In this document: one piece after another, positions 17,487-26,263 of the stretch
Position numbering within the stretch: position 1 is the first letter of the stretch
Layout: each line of letters starts with the position of its first letter
NCBI RefSeq assembly: GCF_036962705.1
Contig: NZ_JBALOQ010000057.1
Span: forward strand, 6,489-70,488
From: Ferdinandcohnia sp036962705
Lineage (GTDB): Bacteria; Bacillota; Bacilli; Bacillales; Bacillaceae_L
Direction of reading: 5' to 3'
DNA length: 64,000 nucleotides
The notes under the pieces: generated by a model
What the model was told of the DNA's origin: nothing
The model's input: the letters and a program-made list of their open reading frames with translations, nothing else
Database searches by the model: none
Program-made: the position numbers and the translations under genes

Positions 17487-18263
17487 TTAGTGCTCTGTCG
17501 CGTACAAAAGGGACGTATCTTTATGCTCTAATAATTCGTTAACCTTCTTTTCTAAATAAGCAATCACTTTATCAGATAGGGCATTTCCAAAACTAAATCG
17601 TTTCACTCCTAATTCTTTAAGCTTATTACAATTTGTGAGCCCGGGTAAAGATAATATATTTAGTGGCGTATTTACATTCATGGTAATTCCTTTAATCTCA
17701 TTAGGTTCTTTTAATCCGGGGACAAAAATCCCACTAGCGCCACTCTCAACATACGCCTTTGCTCGTGCTATTGTTTCATCGAAAGGGTTTTCCCTCTGAA
17801 AATAAGTATCCGTTCTAGCATTAATATAAAAATCTTTATAACCATTATTGTCTAACGCTATTCGAATTTTCTCCAGAAGATTACAGTGTTGTGAAATCTC
17901 TCTTAATCCATTCGATTTCTTCAATGAATCTTCAATATTGACACCTGCTACCCCTACATCTGCAGTCCTTAAAACATTATTAATGATCTTGTTAGTGTCT
18001 TCGCTATATCCAGCCTCAATATCAGCTGAAACAGGAATTTTCACATTCTCAACTATAGTTTTAATGATTCCTAAATGTCTGTCAAAATCAATTAATTCTC
18101 CATCTAAAAGTCCCAGTGAGTTTGCAATACCCCAACTGGTTGTACCAATTGCTTTGAATCCTGCTTTTTCAAGCATTAAGGCTGAAAGTAAATCCCAAGC
18201 GTTTCCTAGAAATAATAATCCATTTGAAGAATGCAATCCATTAAATTCCTGAATCTTGGTCAT
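17487..18263 (-). CDS. Isocitrate lyase/PEP mutase-family protein
   Basis: The 258-residue protein is a TIM-barrel member of the PEP mutase/isocitrate lyase superfamily. Motifs are GNAWDLLSALMLEKAG, TTSWGIANSLG, the metal-binding ADIEAGYSED, GVNIEDS and INARTDTYF. The subgroup usually cleaves C-C or P-C bonds of small oxoacids, but the KKCGH-type catalytic Cys motif of true isocitrate lyases is not present and the reaction is unknown. The ATG follows AGGAGGAACAAA. It lies 19 bases upstream of adaA in the same direction, so it may be the first gene of the repair operon. Confidence 0.85.
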   Translation of the reverse strand: MTKIQEFNGLHSSNGLLFLGNAWDLLSALMLEKAGFKAIGTTSWGIANSLGLLDGELIDFDRHLGIIKTIVENVKIPVSADIEAGYSEDTNKIINNVLRTADVGVAGVNIEDSLKKSNGLREISQHCNLLEKIRIALDNNGYKDFYINARTDTYFQRENPFDETIARAKAYVESGASGIFVPGLKEPNEIKGITMNVNTPLNILSLPGLTNCNKLKELGVKRFSFGNALSDKVIAYLEKKVNELLEHKDTSLLYATEH

Positions 18264-18596
18264 TTTGTTCCTCCTACTGTTATTGGAACTATTTTAACAA
18301 GTAATCATCATCTATTTCGTCCTTATTCTTGCTCTTATGGTCTGTCATTTTAGACAACAAAAAAAGTGAAGCTAAATTGTGCTCCACTTTTAAAGCCTTA
18401 TTTCCTTATTCTCCATGTTCAGTGACATTATTTAATAATAGAATACTTAAAAATTGCAATCCATTTATATATGAATCCAAATGGATAGACTACATTATAT
18501 ATTGTTGTTTTATGCCCTATGCGTTTATAGGAAAATTTCATAAATCTTGCGGGCTTGGAATTTTATCAATATAAAAACAATCATTGGAGGGATAAT
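18264..18596. other. Divergent intergenic region
   Basis: This 333-base stretch lies between the lyase-like gene and the SRPBCC gene. It holds a minus-strand hairpin (annotated separately) and no credible coding frame; the open frame from 18329 on the plus strand has no ribosome site and unusual composition. Confidence 0.6.
18359..18391 (-). terminator. Orphan minus-strand hairpin with T tract in the leader of the lyase-ada operon
   Basis: On the minus strand AAAGTGGAGC pairs with GCTTCACTTTTTTT. No minus-strand gene lies upstream before the divergent promoter region, so it sits about 100 bases ahead of the lyase start. It could be an attenuator in the operon leader or a leftover terminator. 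Confidence 0.5.
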
Positions 18597-19088
18597 ATGT
18601 TTCCAAAAACCGAAATCACTCATACTTTCAACGCTCCTCGTGAACTTGTTTTTAAGGCGTTCACCGAATCTGAACATTTGAAGAACTGGTGGGGCCCAAA
18701 AGGATGGGCTTTTGATATTGCTAAGCTCGAGTTAGGCAAGAATGGTGTCTTCCACTACAGTCAGACTTCTCCTGACGGTAACGTCATGTGGGTTAAATTC
18801 GTTTATCATGAAATAAATGCTCCTGAGAAGCTTGTTTACACTTCTTTCTTTTCTGATGAGAATGGAAACATCGTTCGTGCTCCTTTTAACGAAAACTGGC
18901 CACTGGAAATTCTCAACACATATACATTCAATGAGTCTGAAGGTAAAACAATTCTTACGATGATTGGGACTCTTGTATCTCCGACCGAGGAGGAAATAAA
19001 AACATACGAGGAGTCGCAAGAAATGGTTCATGAGGGCTTTTCAGGAACCTTCGTGCAACTTGCTGATTACCTATCAAAGATTAAATAA
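18597..19088 (+). CDS. SRPBCC (AHSA1/START-like) domain protein
   Basis: The 163-residue protein starts ITHTFNAPRELVFKAFTES and continues LKNWWGPKGW, typical of the Aha1-C-like (CalC/YndB) branch of the SRPBCC superfamily. It ends EGFSGTFVQLADYL, also typical. These proteins form a deep hydrophobic pocket; the ligand here is unknown. The ATG is fixed by TTGGAGGGATAAT. It is monocistronic and followed by a terminator at 19113-19165. Confidence 0.88.
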   Translation: MFPKTEITHTFNAPRELVFKAFTESEHLKNWWGPKGWAFDIAKLELGKNGVFHYSQTSPDGNVMWVKFVYHEINAPEKLVYTSFFSDENGNIVRAPFNENWPLEILNTYTFNESEGKTILTMIGTLVSPTEEEIKTYEESQEMVHEGFSGTFVQLADYLSKIK

Positions 19089-19112
19089 AACTGATATAAG
19101 TCGAGTACGAAT

Positions 19113-19165
19113 AAAAAACAATGAGAACTCTGTGAATAGATAGCAGTCTTCTCATTGTTCTTTTT
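19113..19165 (+). terminator. Terminator after the SRPBCC gene
   Basis: AACAATGAGAA pairs with TTCTCATTGTT around a 21-base loop and is followed by CTTTTTC. Confidence 0.8.
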
Positions 19166-19373
19166 CATTATTTATTTGGATTTGAAATCAATACACAAAC
19201 CTAATCCTTAAGCCTACAACTTCTCCTCCCATTTTAAACTTTCCCATTCTTACATTGTTTTACCTAAAAAAAGACATGCTAATGAAGGATAAAGTGAAAG
19301 TCCTTCCACTACATTCAAATATCTCTAGTGTTTTCGCAGCATGATAAACCTATGGTTGAAGGGAGTTTTATTG

Positions 19374-20051
19374 GTGAAATTGTTTCAGGTTAGAAAAGGA
19401 CAATTTGTCTATTACAATAACGAGCTACATAAGGTTTATGGGGTAAAACCAATGTATAAGCAATCCGTTCATCTTATAAAGCTAAGGGATCTAACACAGC
19501 ATTTAACCAGTGCAGCACAAGTGGAAAAATATAAACCAAAGGAACTAGACAGCTTTATTTTCAATCATAAAGCATATACGCTCAGACTCGATCAAAATGC
19601 TGAAGAAGGAGATTATATTTTAATTCACAATCCAAGGCCTGATTCCTTAGATACTTATTCTCTAAATGAAATTGAAATGGCTGAAACGGTTGATAGAAAA
19701 GGAATCATTACAAGTAATTCTCACGGAGTTAAGCACAATGAGTATTTGTTAATGGTACCTGGCCGTGACAAAGACAGCCACCCAATTGATTTTAAAGATA
19801 TTGAGTCTAACGAAGTAGCAGACTTACAGGATACACAGTCCCAAAATGTCAATCTTTTAAACAATGCATTGCTACCTGCCTTAGGAGACATCTATCAAAA
19901 GAAGGACAGTACCGAATTATTCATAGCTATGGTTTTGGCAGTTAAAGCCGAAACCGTTTATCTAGGAGGCGGTCTAGAAGTTTCAGCGTTTGAGTTGATG
20001 AACGCCGACAAGTGGGAGTTTCTTTATAATCTTCAAGATCAGAATACGTGA
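19374..20051 (+). CDS. Conserved hypothetical protein
   Basis: I do not recognise this 225-residue soluble protein. It opens KLFQVRKGQFVYYNNELHK, which resembles the KOW-like first strand pair of elongation factor P and suggests a small beta-barrel at the N-terminus. The middle and C-terminal parts (about 120-225) look mixed alpha/beta with no motif I can name, and there is no signal peptide or membrane segment. I take the GTG behind GAAGGGAG; a TTG just before it and an ATG at 19341 are less likely. It lies 68 bases upstream of the betaine transporter gene and may be transcribed with it. Confidence 0.75.
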   Translation: MKLFQVRKGQFVYYNNELHKVYGVKPMYKQSVHLIKLRDLTQHLTSAAQVEKYKPKELDSFIFNHKAYTLRLDQNAEEGDYILIHNPRPDSLDTYSLNEIEMAETVDRKGIITSNSHGVKHNEYLLMVPGRDKDSHPIDFKDIESNEVADLQDTQSQNVNLLNNALLPALGDIYQKKDSTELFIAMVLAVKAETVYLGGGLEVSAFELMNADKWEFLYNLQDQNT

Positions 20052-20119
20052 TATTATCTTTTGATAAATCCTAATTTCACTAACAAAAAATAATGCATTT
20101 ATCTTACTAGGAGGTTCCC

Positions 20120-21652
20120 ATGGCTAGAAAAAGTCAAAACGGATCAAGCGTTTTTATTATTTCATTAATCCTTACCCTTATTTTTATTATTTGGGGTGTC
20201 TTTTTTACAGAGAATCTCGCTCATGTCACCGATATCATCTATAATGGTTCAATTGATTACCTAGGCTGGGTATATCTTGGTGCAACCTTGTTCTTTGTGA
20301 TTTTCTCTGTATATTTATTGTTTTCGAGATATGGCGATATTCGGCTAGGTAAAAAAACAGACCGACCTGATTTCAATACCGCTTCTTGGCTTGCAATGCT
20401 GTTCGGTGCTGGGATGGGTATAGGGATTGTTTATTGGGGTGTTGCCGAACCAGTCACCCATTACACAAATCCTCCAGTTGGTGAACCCTATACAGTTGGC
20501 GCAGCCAATAATGCAATGAAATATACCTTTTTTCATTGGGGTCTTGATCCATGGGCAATCTACACTGTTATTGGTTTAGCCCTTGCCTTTTTTCAATATA
20601 ACAAAAAGCTTCCTGCATCCGTTAGTTCGGCATTCTATCCAATGCTAGGCGATCGAATTTACGGACCAATTGGGAAGACCATTGATATACTTTCAATTTT
20701 TGCAACAGTTTTCGGTATTGCCACCTCCTTGGGTCTTGGTGCCATGCAAGTTACGGCTGGAATGCATGACTTATTCGGCATTCCTAATGTGTTACTCGTC
20801 CAAATAATTGTGATTGCAGTCGCAACAGTCATTTTTACAATCTCGATTAATACAGGCTTAGAGAGAGGAATCCAATACTTATCTAATGCTGCGATGATTA
20901 TATCCTTTGCGATTATGCTGCTGATTTTCATTGTTGGTCCATCCATGACCGTAGTAAAAGTATTTTTTAATACCTCTGGTCTCTATATTAGTGATTTTAT
21001 TCAGATGAGTTTAAGACTAAATCCCTTTGGCGAAGGGGAATGGATTGCATCATGGACGTTATTTTATTGGGCCTGGTGGATAGCCTGGGCTCCATTTGTT
21101 GGTATGTTCATTGCCCGAGTTTCGAAAGGAAGAACAGTTAGAGAGTTTGTGATTGGCGTGTTGATTTTCCCTACCCTCGGAACATGCCTTTGGATGTCCG
21201 TATTTGGGGGTTCCGCATTAGATCTTGTTCAAAACACAGGAAATCATGACCTTGCAGCCCGTCTTACTGAAGACGTCTCATTGTCTATTTTTACATTCTT
21301 TGATTATCTTCCATTCAGTTCTATGTTAAGTATTTTAGGGTTTGCTGTCGTGGTCATATATTATATAACAGTTGCTGACACAGCCACTTTTGTATTAGGC
21401 ATGTTAAGTGAAGGTGGTACATTAAATCCTTCGAATAAAATAAAAGTAACCTGGGGTGTTATTCAATCAGCTTTAGCTGCTGTACTACTCTTAGCTGGAG
21501 GATTAAACGTATTGCAAACAGCCTCCATCGCAGCTGCCCTCCCTTTTGCGATTATCTTGATCATCATGTCCTTCTCACTATTGAAAGGTTTAAAAAGTGA
21601 GGTTGAAGTACAAAGAGGCAATAAAAGTATAACGCGTTCTATAAAGAATTGA
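20120..21652 (+). CDS. Glycine betaine/choline/carnitine (BCCT) transporter, OpuD-like
   Basis: The 510-residue membrane protein has about twelve transmembrane segments. It carries BCCT signatures: GAGMGIGIVYWGVAEPVTHY (glycine-rich helix 3), FFHWGLDPWA and the betaine-box region WTLFYWAWWIAWAPFVGMF. It probably imports glycine betaine or a related solute with sodium for osmoprotection. The final segment (LLKGLKSEVEVQRGNKSITR) is a short basic cytoplasmic tail, the kind of tail used for osmosensing in BCCT carriers. The ATG follows TAGGAGGTTCCC. Substrate is inferred from the family. Confidence 0.9.
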   Translation: MARKSQNGSSVFIISLILTLIFIIWGVFFTENLAHVTDIIYNGSIDYLGWVYLGATLFFVIFSVYLLFSRYGDIRLGKKTDRPDFNTASWLAMLFGAGMGIGIVYWGVAEPVTHYTNPPVGEPYTVGAANNAMKYTFFHWGLDPWAIYTVIGLALAFFQYNKKLPASVSSAFYPMLGDRIYGPIGKTIDILSIFATVFGIATSLGLGAMQVTAGMHDLFGIPNVLLVQIIVIAVATVIFTISINTGLERGIQYLSNAAMIISFAIMLLIFIVGPSMTVVKVFFNTSGLYISDFIQMSLRLNPFGEGEWIASWTLFYWAWWIAWAPFVGMFIARVSKGRTVREFVIGVLIFPTLGTCLWMSVFGGSALDLVQNTGNHDLAARLTEDVSLSIFTFFDYLPFSSMLSILGFAVVVIYYITVADTATFVLGMLSEGGTLNPSNKIKVTWGVIQSALAAVLLLAGGLNVLQTASIAAALPFAIILIIMSFSLLKGLKSEVEVQRGNKSITRSIKN

Positions 21653-21661
21653 GGTCATAAG

Positions 21662-21702
21662 AAATCTCCTTGATGAAATCATTGGTCAAGGAGATTTTTT
21701 TA
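21662..21702 (+). terminator. Terminator after the BCCT gene
   Basis: AAATCTCCTTGA pairs with TCAAGGAGATTT and runs into TTTTT. Confidence 0.88.
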
Positions 21703-21813
21703 TATAGGATCATTTCCAAAAAGAACCTTCCATTTAAAAGAGTGTATAAGACCAGCCAAGCCTCTTCTTATGCTATAATAGTTTAATAGTTTTGAGCAGC
21801 AGGAGGTTTCATA

Positions 21814-22716
21814 ATGAAAATAAATAAAGGCATCTTATTTGTATTAGTAGGTGCTGGATGTTTTGGGTTTACACCGGTTTTTGCTAAATTAGGGTTCAGC
21901 CATGGCTATTCACTTGGCCAAATTAATATCGTTCAAATGATCATTTCCTCATTGTTATTATGGACTATCACACTCATTAAACGCCCAAGCTTTAAGGGGC
22001 TAAATAAGAAAAACATTCCACAAATTATGATAACGGGTTGTTTTATCGGATTAACAAGTATTTTTTATTATGGTTCGATGCAATATCTGCCAGCTTCATT
22101 GTCCATCATATTAATGTTTCAATTCGTTTGGATCGGAATTATTTTAGAATGGATTTTCAGTAAAGTAAAACCTGCCCCTGTAACTATTCTTTCGATTGTT
22201 TTAATTTTGGTCGGGGTCTTTTTTGCTTCAAATATAGTAAATGGTGACATCCAGGGACTCCCTTTTAAAGGCTTCCTCTTCGGTATTCTTTCTGCATTCA
22301 CTTATGCGGGATTTATTTTTTTCAGCGGAAAGGTCGCCGTAGAAGTAAACCCATTAACCAGGACTTCCTTAATGGCAACTGGGTCCACCATCTTAATCCT
22401 TTTCCTATTCATGCGTGACATTCCATCTGTATTGCCATTAGAGGCAAACTTATTAACGACTGCTGTTGGTGTTTCGCTGTTTGGCGCAGTCCTTCCCCCA
22501 CTCTTTTTCGCAGTGGGTGCACCATTGGTTTCAGGTGGAATCGCCAATATATTGACATCTATCGAATTACCGGTTGCTATCCTATCTGCTAGCATTATTT
22601 TGTCAGAAACGGTAACGGGGCTACAGTGGTTCGGCACGGCTATAATATTAGTAGCAATTGCGGTAAACGAGCTTGGTAGTAGGCTTTATAGAGCTAGAAG
22701 GCATGTTGAGGGATAG
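21814..22716 (+). CDS. EamA/DMT-family transporter
   Basis: The 300-residue membrane protein has ten predicted transmembrane helices in two EamA repeats (about 1-145 and 150-292). It opens INKGILFVLVGAGCFGFTPV and closes with SIILSETVTGLQWFGTAIIL, the usual final repeat. These carriers export or exchange small metabolites; the substrate cannot be told. The ATG follows CAGGAGGTTTCATA. It is monocistronic, with a terminator at 22744-22782. Confidence 0.88.
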   Translation: MKINKGILFVLVGAGCFGFTPVFAKLGFSHGYSLGQINIVQMIISSLLLWTITLIKRPSFKGLNKKNIPQIMITGCFIGLTSIFYYGSMQYLPASLSIILMFQFVWIGIILEWIFSKVKPAPVTILSIVLILVGVFFASNIVNGDIQGLPFKGFLFGILSAFTYAGFIFFSGKVAVEVNPLTRTSLMATGSTILILFLFMRDIPSVLPLEANLLTTAVGVSLFGAVLPPLFFAVGAPLVSGGIANILTSIELPVAILSASIILSETVTGLQWFGTAIILVAIAVNELGSRLYRARRHVEG

Positions 22717-22743
22717 CATTTTTGAAAAATATGCAGATAATTT

Positions 22744-22782
22744 TAAGCGTCAAAGACTAGACAATGTCTTTGACGCTTTTTT
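22744..22782. terminator. Terminator between EamA and PhnA-like genes
   Basis: AAGCGTCAAAGAC pairs perfectly with GTCTTTGACGCTT and is followed by TTTT; it sits between convergent genes. Confidence 0.88.
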
Positions 22783-22797
22783 CGTGAAAACCACATG

Positions 22798-23139
22798 CTA
22801 TAACTTTTTAACAAACTCCGATTTTAATTGCATGGCTCCAAATCCATCAATTTTACAATCGATGTTATGGTCTCCTTCTACCAAACGAATGCTTTTTACT
22901 TTAGTACCTTGCTTGAGCGTAGAAGAACTTCCTTTTACTTTAAGGTCTTTAATGACTGTTACAGTATCCCCATCATTTAATACATTACCATTGGCATCTT
23001 TAATTACCTCTTTATCTTCACTATTCTCCACTTCCGACCCTGAAGCCCACTCATGACCACATATTGGGCAAACCAATAGTGCTCCATCCTCATAAGTGTA
23101 TTCAGAATTACATTTGGGACAATTTGGTAGAATACTCAT
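22798..23139 (-). CDS. Zinc ribbon protein, PhnA/YjdM family
   Basis: The 113-residue protein has an N-terminal zinc ribbon, CPKCNSEYTYEDGALLVCPIC, giving two CxxC pairs. A C-terminal SH3-like domain carries the family block LNDGDTVTVIKDLKVKGSS and ends SEFVKKL. Despite the old name PhnA, the family is not a phosphonoacetate hydrolase and has no firm function. The ATG follows ATGGAGGAAATATAA. Length is exactly typical. Confidence 0.92.
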   Translation of the reverse strand: MSILPNCPKCNSEYTYEDGALLVCPICGHEWASGSEVENSEDKEVIKDANGNVLNDGDTVTVIKDLKVKGSSSTLKQGTKVKSIRLVEGDHNIDCKIDGFGAMQLKSEFVKKL

Positions 23140-23361
23140 TTATATTTCCTCCATTAATATATTGATATCATCCACTACATCTTAGCATATATTATACTTC
23201 ACTATGACTTGTAGCATTCCTTTTTAGCTACTACCAGAAATACTTTTGCAATATAACTGCCATAGATGTTACCAAATTAAAACCTCCCTGTTCTTTTTCT
23301 ACGGAAAATCTATGTTACGATTATTAAAAATTAGCAACTAAGGAAAATGGAGGGTAATAGA

Positions 23362-24228
23362 ATGCTTAAAAAAATGGTAGCAATTTTGGCAGGGACTGTA
23401 CTCTCAGTCACAGTAAGTGCTAATGTACAAGCATCAACGATTACAGTACAAAAAGGAGATACACTTTGGGATCTCTCACAAGCTAATAATACATCAGTCA
23501 AAAATATCAAATTGCAAAATCACTTAACGACAGACCTCATCCACCCTGGAGATGATCTAACTATTGTGCCAGAAAAACAATATACAGTTGAGCAAGGTGA
23601 CACACTATGGGGCATAGCAAGAGAACATCAAGTCACGGTTCCTCAACTTCAAGAGTGGAACCAAATACACACTGACCCTGACTTAATCCATCCTGGATTA
23701 AATCTATTAATCTTTGAAGGCGCAAAAGCTACGGCTGCTGTTACTGTTGAAACACCAGCACAGCCTGTTGAAGCAGCACCAAAGGAAACTACAAGTGCAG
23801 CACCAGCTGTTGAAACACAAAAGGAAACAGCAGCTGCACCAGTAACTGAAACAACAAATACTAGCACAGCTGCAGTACCAGCTACTCAAACGCAAAAGGA
23901 AAGCACAGCTGAAGTAAAAGCTGCATCAACAAGTAATACAAAGGAAATTATTGTAGAAGCTACAGCTTATACCGCTACATGTGAAGGATGTTCTGGCATA
24001 ACATCCACTGGAATTAATCTATTAGAAAACCCAGATGCAAAGGTTATCTCTGTTGACCCATCTGTTATTCCTCTTGGCAGTAAAGTCCATGTAGAAGGCT
24101 ATGGAGAAGCAATTGCCGGAGACACTGGTGGAGCCATCAAAGGAAATAAAATCGATATTTTTATTCCTTCTAAACAAGATGCTATCAATTTCGGTAGAAA
24201 ACAAGTGAAGGTGACCGTTTTAGACTGA
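23362..24228 (+). CDS. Cell-wall protein with two LysM repeats and a C-terminal 3D domain
   Basis: The 288-residue secreted protein has a signal peptide (MLKKMVAILAGTVL...ANVQAS). Two LysM repeats follow (ITVQKGDTLWDLSQ and YTVEQGDTLWGIAR, about 30-120), then an Ala/Thr/Pro-rich linker (about 125-205) and a 3D domain with ATAYTATCEGCSGITSTG and the three Asp motif (AIAGDTGGAIKGNKIDIF). It resembles Bacillus subtilis YocH, a WalR-controlled muralytic protein. The 3D domain is related to lytic transglycosylases, so glycan cleavage is likely. I take the ATG of MLKKM behind GGAGGGTAATAG; an upstream ATG overlaps that ribosome site. Confidence 0.9.
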   Translation: MLKKMVAILAGTVLSVTVSANVQASTITVQKGDTLWDLSQANNTSVKNIKLQNHLTTDLIHPGDDLTIVPEKQYTVEQGDTLWGIAREHQVTVPQLQEWNQIHTDPDLIHPGLNLLIFEGAKATAAVTVETPAQPVEAAPKETTSAAPAVETQKETAAAPVTETTNTSTAAVPATQTQKESTAEVKAASTSNTKEIIVEATAYTATCEGCSGITSTGINLLENPDAKVISVDPSVIPLGSKVHVEGYGEAIAGDTGGAIKGNKIDIFIPSKQDAINFGRKQVKVTVLD

Positions 24229-24264
24229 TTCAGAATCAGCTTTGTTTTAGAATCTTCAACTTAG

Positions 24265-24310
24265 GACACTGCGAAATCATGGAGTTCAAGGTTTTGCAGT
24301 GTTTTTCTTT
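24265..24310 (+). terminator. Terminator after the LysM-3D gene
   Basis: ACACTGCGAAATC pairs with GGTTTTGCAGTGT and is followed by TTTTCTTTT. Confidence 0.75.
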
Positions 24311-24321
24311 TAAAGAAATTT

Positions 24322-24350
24322 GAAAAAGCCACAAAAATGTGGCCTTTTCA
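24322..24350 (-). terminator. Terminator after queC-transporter unit
   Basis: On the minus strand AAAAGGCCACA pairs with TGTGGCTTTTT around a short T loop. It lies just beyond the stop codon of the transporter gene. Confidence 0.85.
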
Positions 24351-24357
24351 TAGATTA

Positions 24358-24900
24358 TTATTTAATTGTTTCTGCGCTATCCAAATGATTCAATCGAACT
24401 TGGTTCAAAATGAGAGCACCGATCATTTGAATGATCGTCTTAACAATAATTTGCCCTAAAATAGCAGCAGGTACAGCCTCCCAAGGCAGAATATTAGCTC
24501 CAAGTGGACTTAAACCAACAATTACGAAAATAACAGAATCAAGAAACCCTCCAACAATTCCGCTGTAAAACACGCGCCAAGCTATTGGTAGTTTCAATCT
24601 AGAATAAATTTCTGTATCAGCTGATTCAGAGACAACAAATGAAATTGCCGATGCCACCACGATTAATAATGTATCTCCAAGCATAAATGAAACCAATGCT
24701 GATAGGGTTAAAGCTATAAAAATAAATAAATACGTTTTCCCTCTACCATATTTATTTTGCACTAGGTCCCGTAGAATAAAGGTCGCTCCTACAAGCAGCG
24801 TACCCATTGGAACGATAAAAATTCCAAACTGTAATGGTGCAAGTGCTGCCGTTACTACATTCGCGGCAACAATAGATAATAAGTAAAATAGTATTCTCAT
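24358..24900 (-). CDS. Queuosine precursor transporter (VUT/YhhQ family)
   Basis: The 180-residue protein has about five to six hydrophobic helices and the family block GTLLVGATFILRDLVQNKYG near the N-terminus, with IGALILNQVR at the end. YhhQ proteins import preQ0/preQ1-type precursors. Placement four bases after queC, under a preQ1 riboswitch, strongly supports this role over other VUT cargo. Length is somewhat short for the family but complete. It is last in the unit and followed by a terminator. Confidence 0.88.
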   Translation of the reverse strand: MRILFYLLSIVAANVVTAALAPLQFGIFIVPMGTLLVGATFILRDLVQNKYGRGKTYLFIFIALTLSALVSFMLGDTLLIVVASAISFVVSESADTEIYSRLKLPIAWRVFYSGIVGGFLDSVIFVIVGLSPLGANILPWEAVPAAILGQIIVKTIIQMIGALILNQVRLNHLDSAETIK

Positions 24901-24904
24901 GATA

Positions 24905-25570
24905 TTACCCCTTTAAATTTGATTTCCCCAAATAAAAATCATCAAGCCCTTTTTTTCGTAGTTTACAAGCCGGACATTCACCACAGCCATCTGCGATAAT
25001 ACCGTTATAGCAAGTTAAGGTTCTTTCACGGACAAATTCCAGTGCCCCAAGTTGATCGGCAAGCTCCCATGTCTGTGCCTTATTCAGCCACATCAACGGT
25101 GTTTCAATCACAAAAGAATCGTCCATCGATAAATTTAAAGTTACGTTTAAAGATTTCATAAAAATATCACGGCAATCGGGATATCCACTAAAATCTGTTT
25201 CACTAACGCCAGTCACGATATGCTTTGCCCCTACTTGACGCGCTAAAACTCCTGCAAATGAAAGGAAGAGTAGATTTCGACCAGGTACGAAAGTCGATGG
25301 TAACTCTCCATTTTCTCCCTCTTCTACCCTAATATCTTGTCGTGTCAATGCATTCGGAGCAAGCTGGTTCAAATGCGACATATCGAGTATGTGGTGTTTG
25401 ATACCAAGTTCTGCAGCTATTTCCTTCGCACATTGGATTTCAAGATGATGCTTTTGACCATAATCAAAAGTCACTGCTTCAACCTCTTCAAAACGTTCCT
25501 TTGCCCAAAACAGACATGTTGTGCTATCCTGACCCCCACTAAACACAACGATTGCTTTTTCCCGCTTCAT
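24905..25570 (-). CDS. queC: 7-cyano-7-deazaguanine synthase
   Basis: The 221-residue enzyme converts 7-carboxy-7-deazaguanine to preQ0 using ATP and ammonia. The PP-loop SGGQDSTTCL sits at residues about 10-19 and the C-terminal zinc site is CGECPACKLRKKG with a further Cys in TCYNG. The ATG follows AAAAGGTGGTC. It is the first gene after the second preQ1 riboswitch and is followed closely by the precursor transporter gene. The partners queD and queE, often adjacent, are not in this window. Confidence 0.96.
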   Translation of the reverse strand: MKREKAIVVFSGGQDSTTCLFWAKERFEEVEAVTFDYGQKHHLEIQCAKEIAAELGIKHHILDMSHLNQLAPNALTRQDIRVEEGENGELPSTFVPGRNLLFLSFAGVLARQVGAKHIVTGVSETDFSGYPDCRDIFMKSLNVTLNLSMDDSFVIETPLMWLNKAQTWELADQLGALEFVRERTLTCYNGIIADGCGECPACKLRKKGLDDFYLGKSNLKG

Positions 25571-25589
25571 AGTTAGACCACCTTTTAAC

Positions 25590-25662
25590 GAAAAAACAGC
25601 ACTCTAAGAAAAAGTGCTGTTTCTTAGTTTTTTAAAGAGGGTAGCTAAAAACCTCTTTCATC
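25590..25662 (-). ncRNA. preQ1-I riboswitch with terminator, upstream of queC
   Basis: On the minus strand AGAGGTTTTTAGCTACCCTC followed by TTTAAAAAACTAAG is the compact preQ1-I aptamer (H-type pseudoknot with its A-rich tail). It is followed at once by the terminator AACAGCACT...AGTGCTGTTTTTT. Binding of preQ1 is expected to favour the terminator and lower queC and transporter expression. Its 5' arm is less canonical than that of the queF copy. Confidence 0.88.
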
Positions 25663-25681
25663 ATTAAATTTTTCAATGTTT

Positions 25682-26182
25682 TTATCGATTATCTATTTTT
25701 TCTGGATTTAAATCATGATTCATTAAACGATAATTTGCCATTTCCTCATATTTCGTTCCAGGCTTTCCATAATTACACCATGGATCAATCGAGATACCTC
25801 CACGTGGAGTAAATTTCCCCCAAACCTCGATATATCTTGGATCAAGTAAGTTAATTAAATCGTTCATAATGATATTGACACAATCCTCATGGAAATCACC
25901 ATGATTTCTAAAACTAAATAAATATAACTTTAATGCTTTACTCTCAACAAGTTTTTTATCAGGAATATATGAAATATACATTGTCGCAAAGTCAGGTTGA
26001 TGTGTAAGTGGGCATAGACTAGTGAACTCTGGGCAATTAAATTTCACAAAATAATCACGATTTGAATGAAGATTATCTACTGCCTCGAGTACCTCTGGTG
26101 CATATTCAAATGAATATTGAGTATTTTGATTACCTAATAGTGTTAAATCTTTTAATCCTTCTTCATGGCTTCGGCCAGACAT
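25682..26182 (-). CDS. queF: NADPH-dependent 7-cyano-7-deazaguanine reductase
   Basis: The 166-residue unimodular QueF reduces preQ0 to preQ1. The nucleophilic Cys is in FTSLCPLTHQPDFATMYI, followed by the invariant Asp, and the C-terminal part has FTPRGGISIDPW. The ATG is fixed by AAGGAGGTTTTTTT; the frame extends upstream without a ribosome site. It has its own preQ1-I riboswitch and promoter, separate from queC, although the direction is the same. Confidence 0.96.
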   Translation of the reverse strand: MSGRSHEEGLKDLTLLGNQNTQYSFEYAPEVLEAVDNLHSNRDYFVKFNCPEFTSLCPLTHQPDFATMYISYIPDKKLVESKALKLYLFSFRNHGDFHEDCVNIIMNDLINLLDPRYIEVWGKFTPRGGISIDPWCNYGKPGTKYEEMANYRLMNHDLNPEKIDNR

Positions 26183-26263
26183 AAAAAAACCTCCTTGTAA
26201 ATGTTTCCCAACACTTGTCAAGAGAGGTTTAGCCAATCATTCTATAAAATACATATGTAAAAA

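Noticed and set aside
18329..18574. Plus-strand 81-residue frame before the SRPBCC gene
   Set aside because: No ribosome site, no recognisable protein features, and it spans the minus-strand hairpin and the SRPBCC promoter region.
23220..23345. WalR box upstream of the LysM-3D gene
   Set aside because: TGTTAC-N5-TAAAAC and similar matches have only one good half, so I do not list a site although WalR control is plausible by family.
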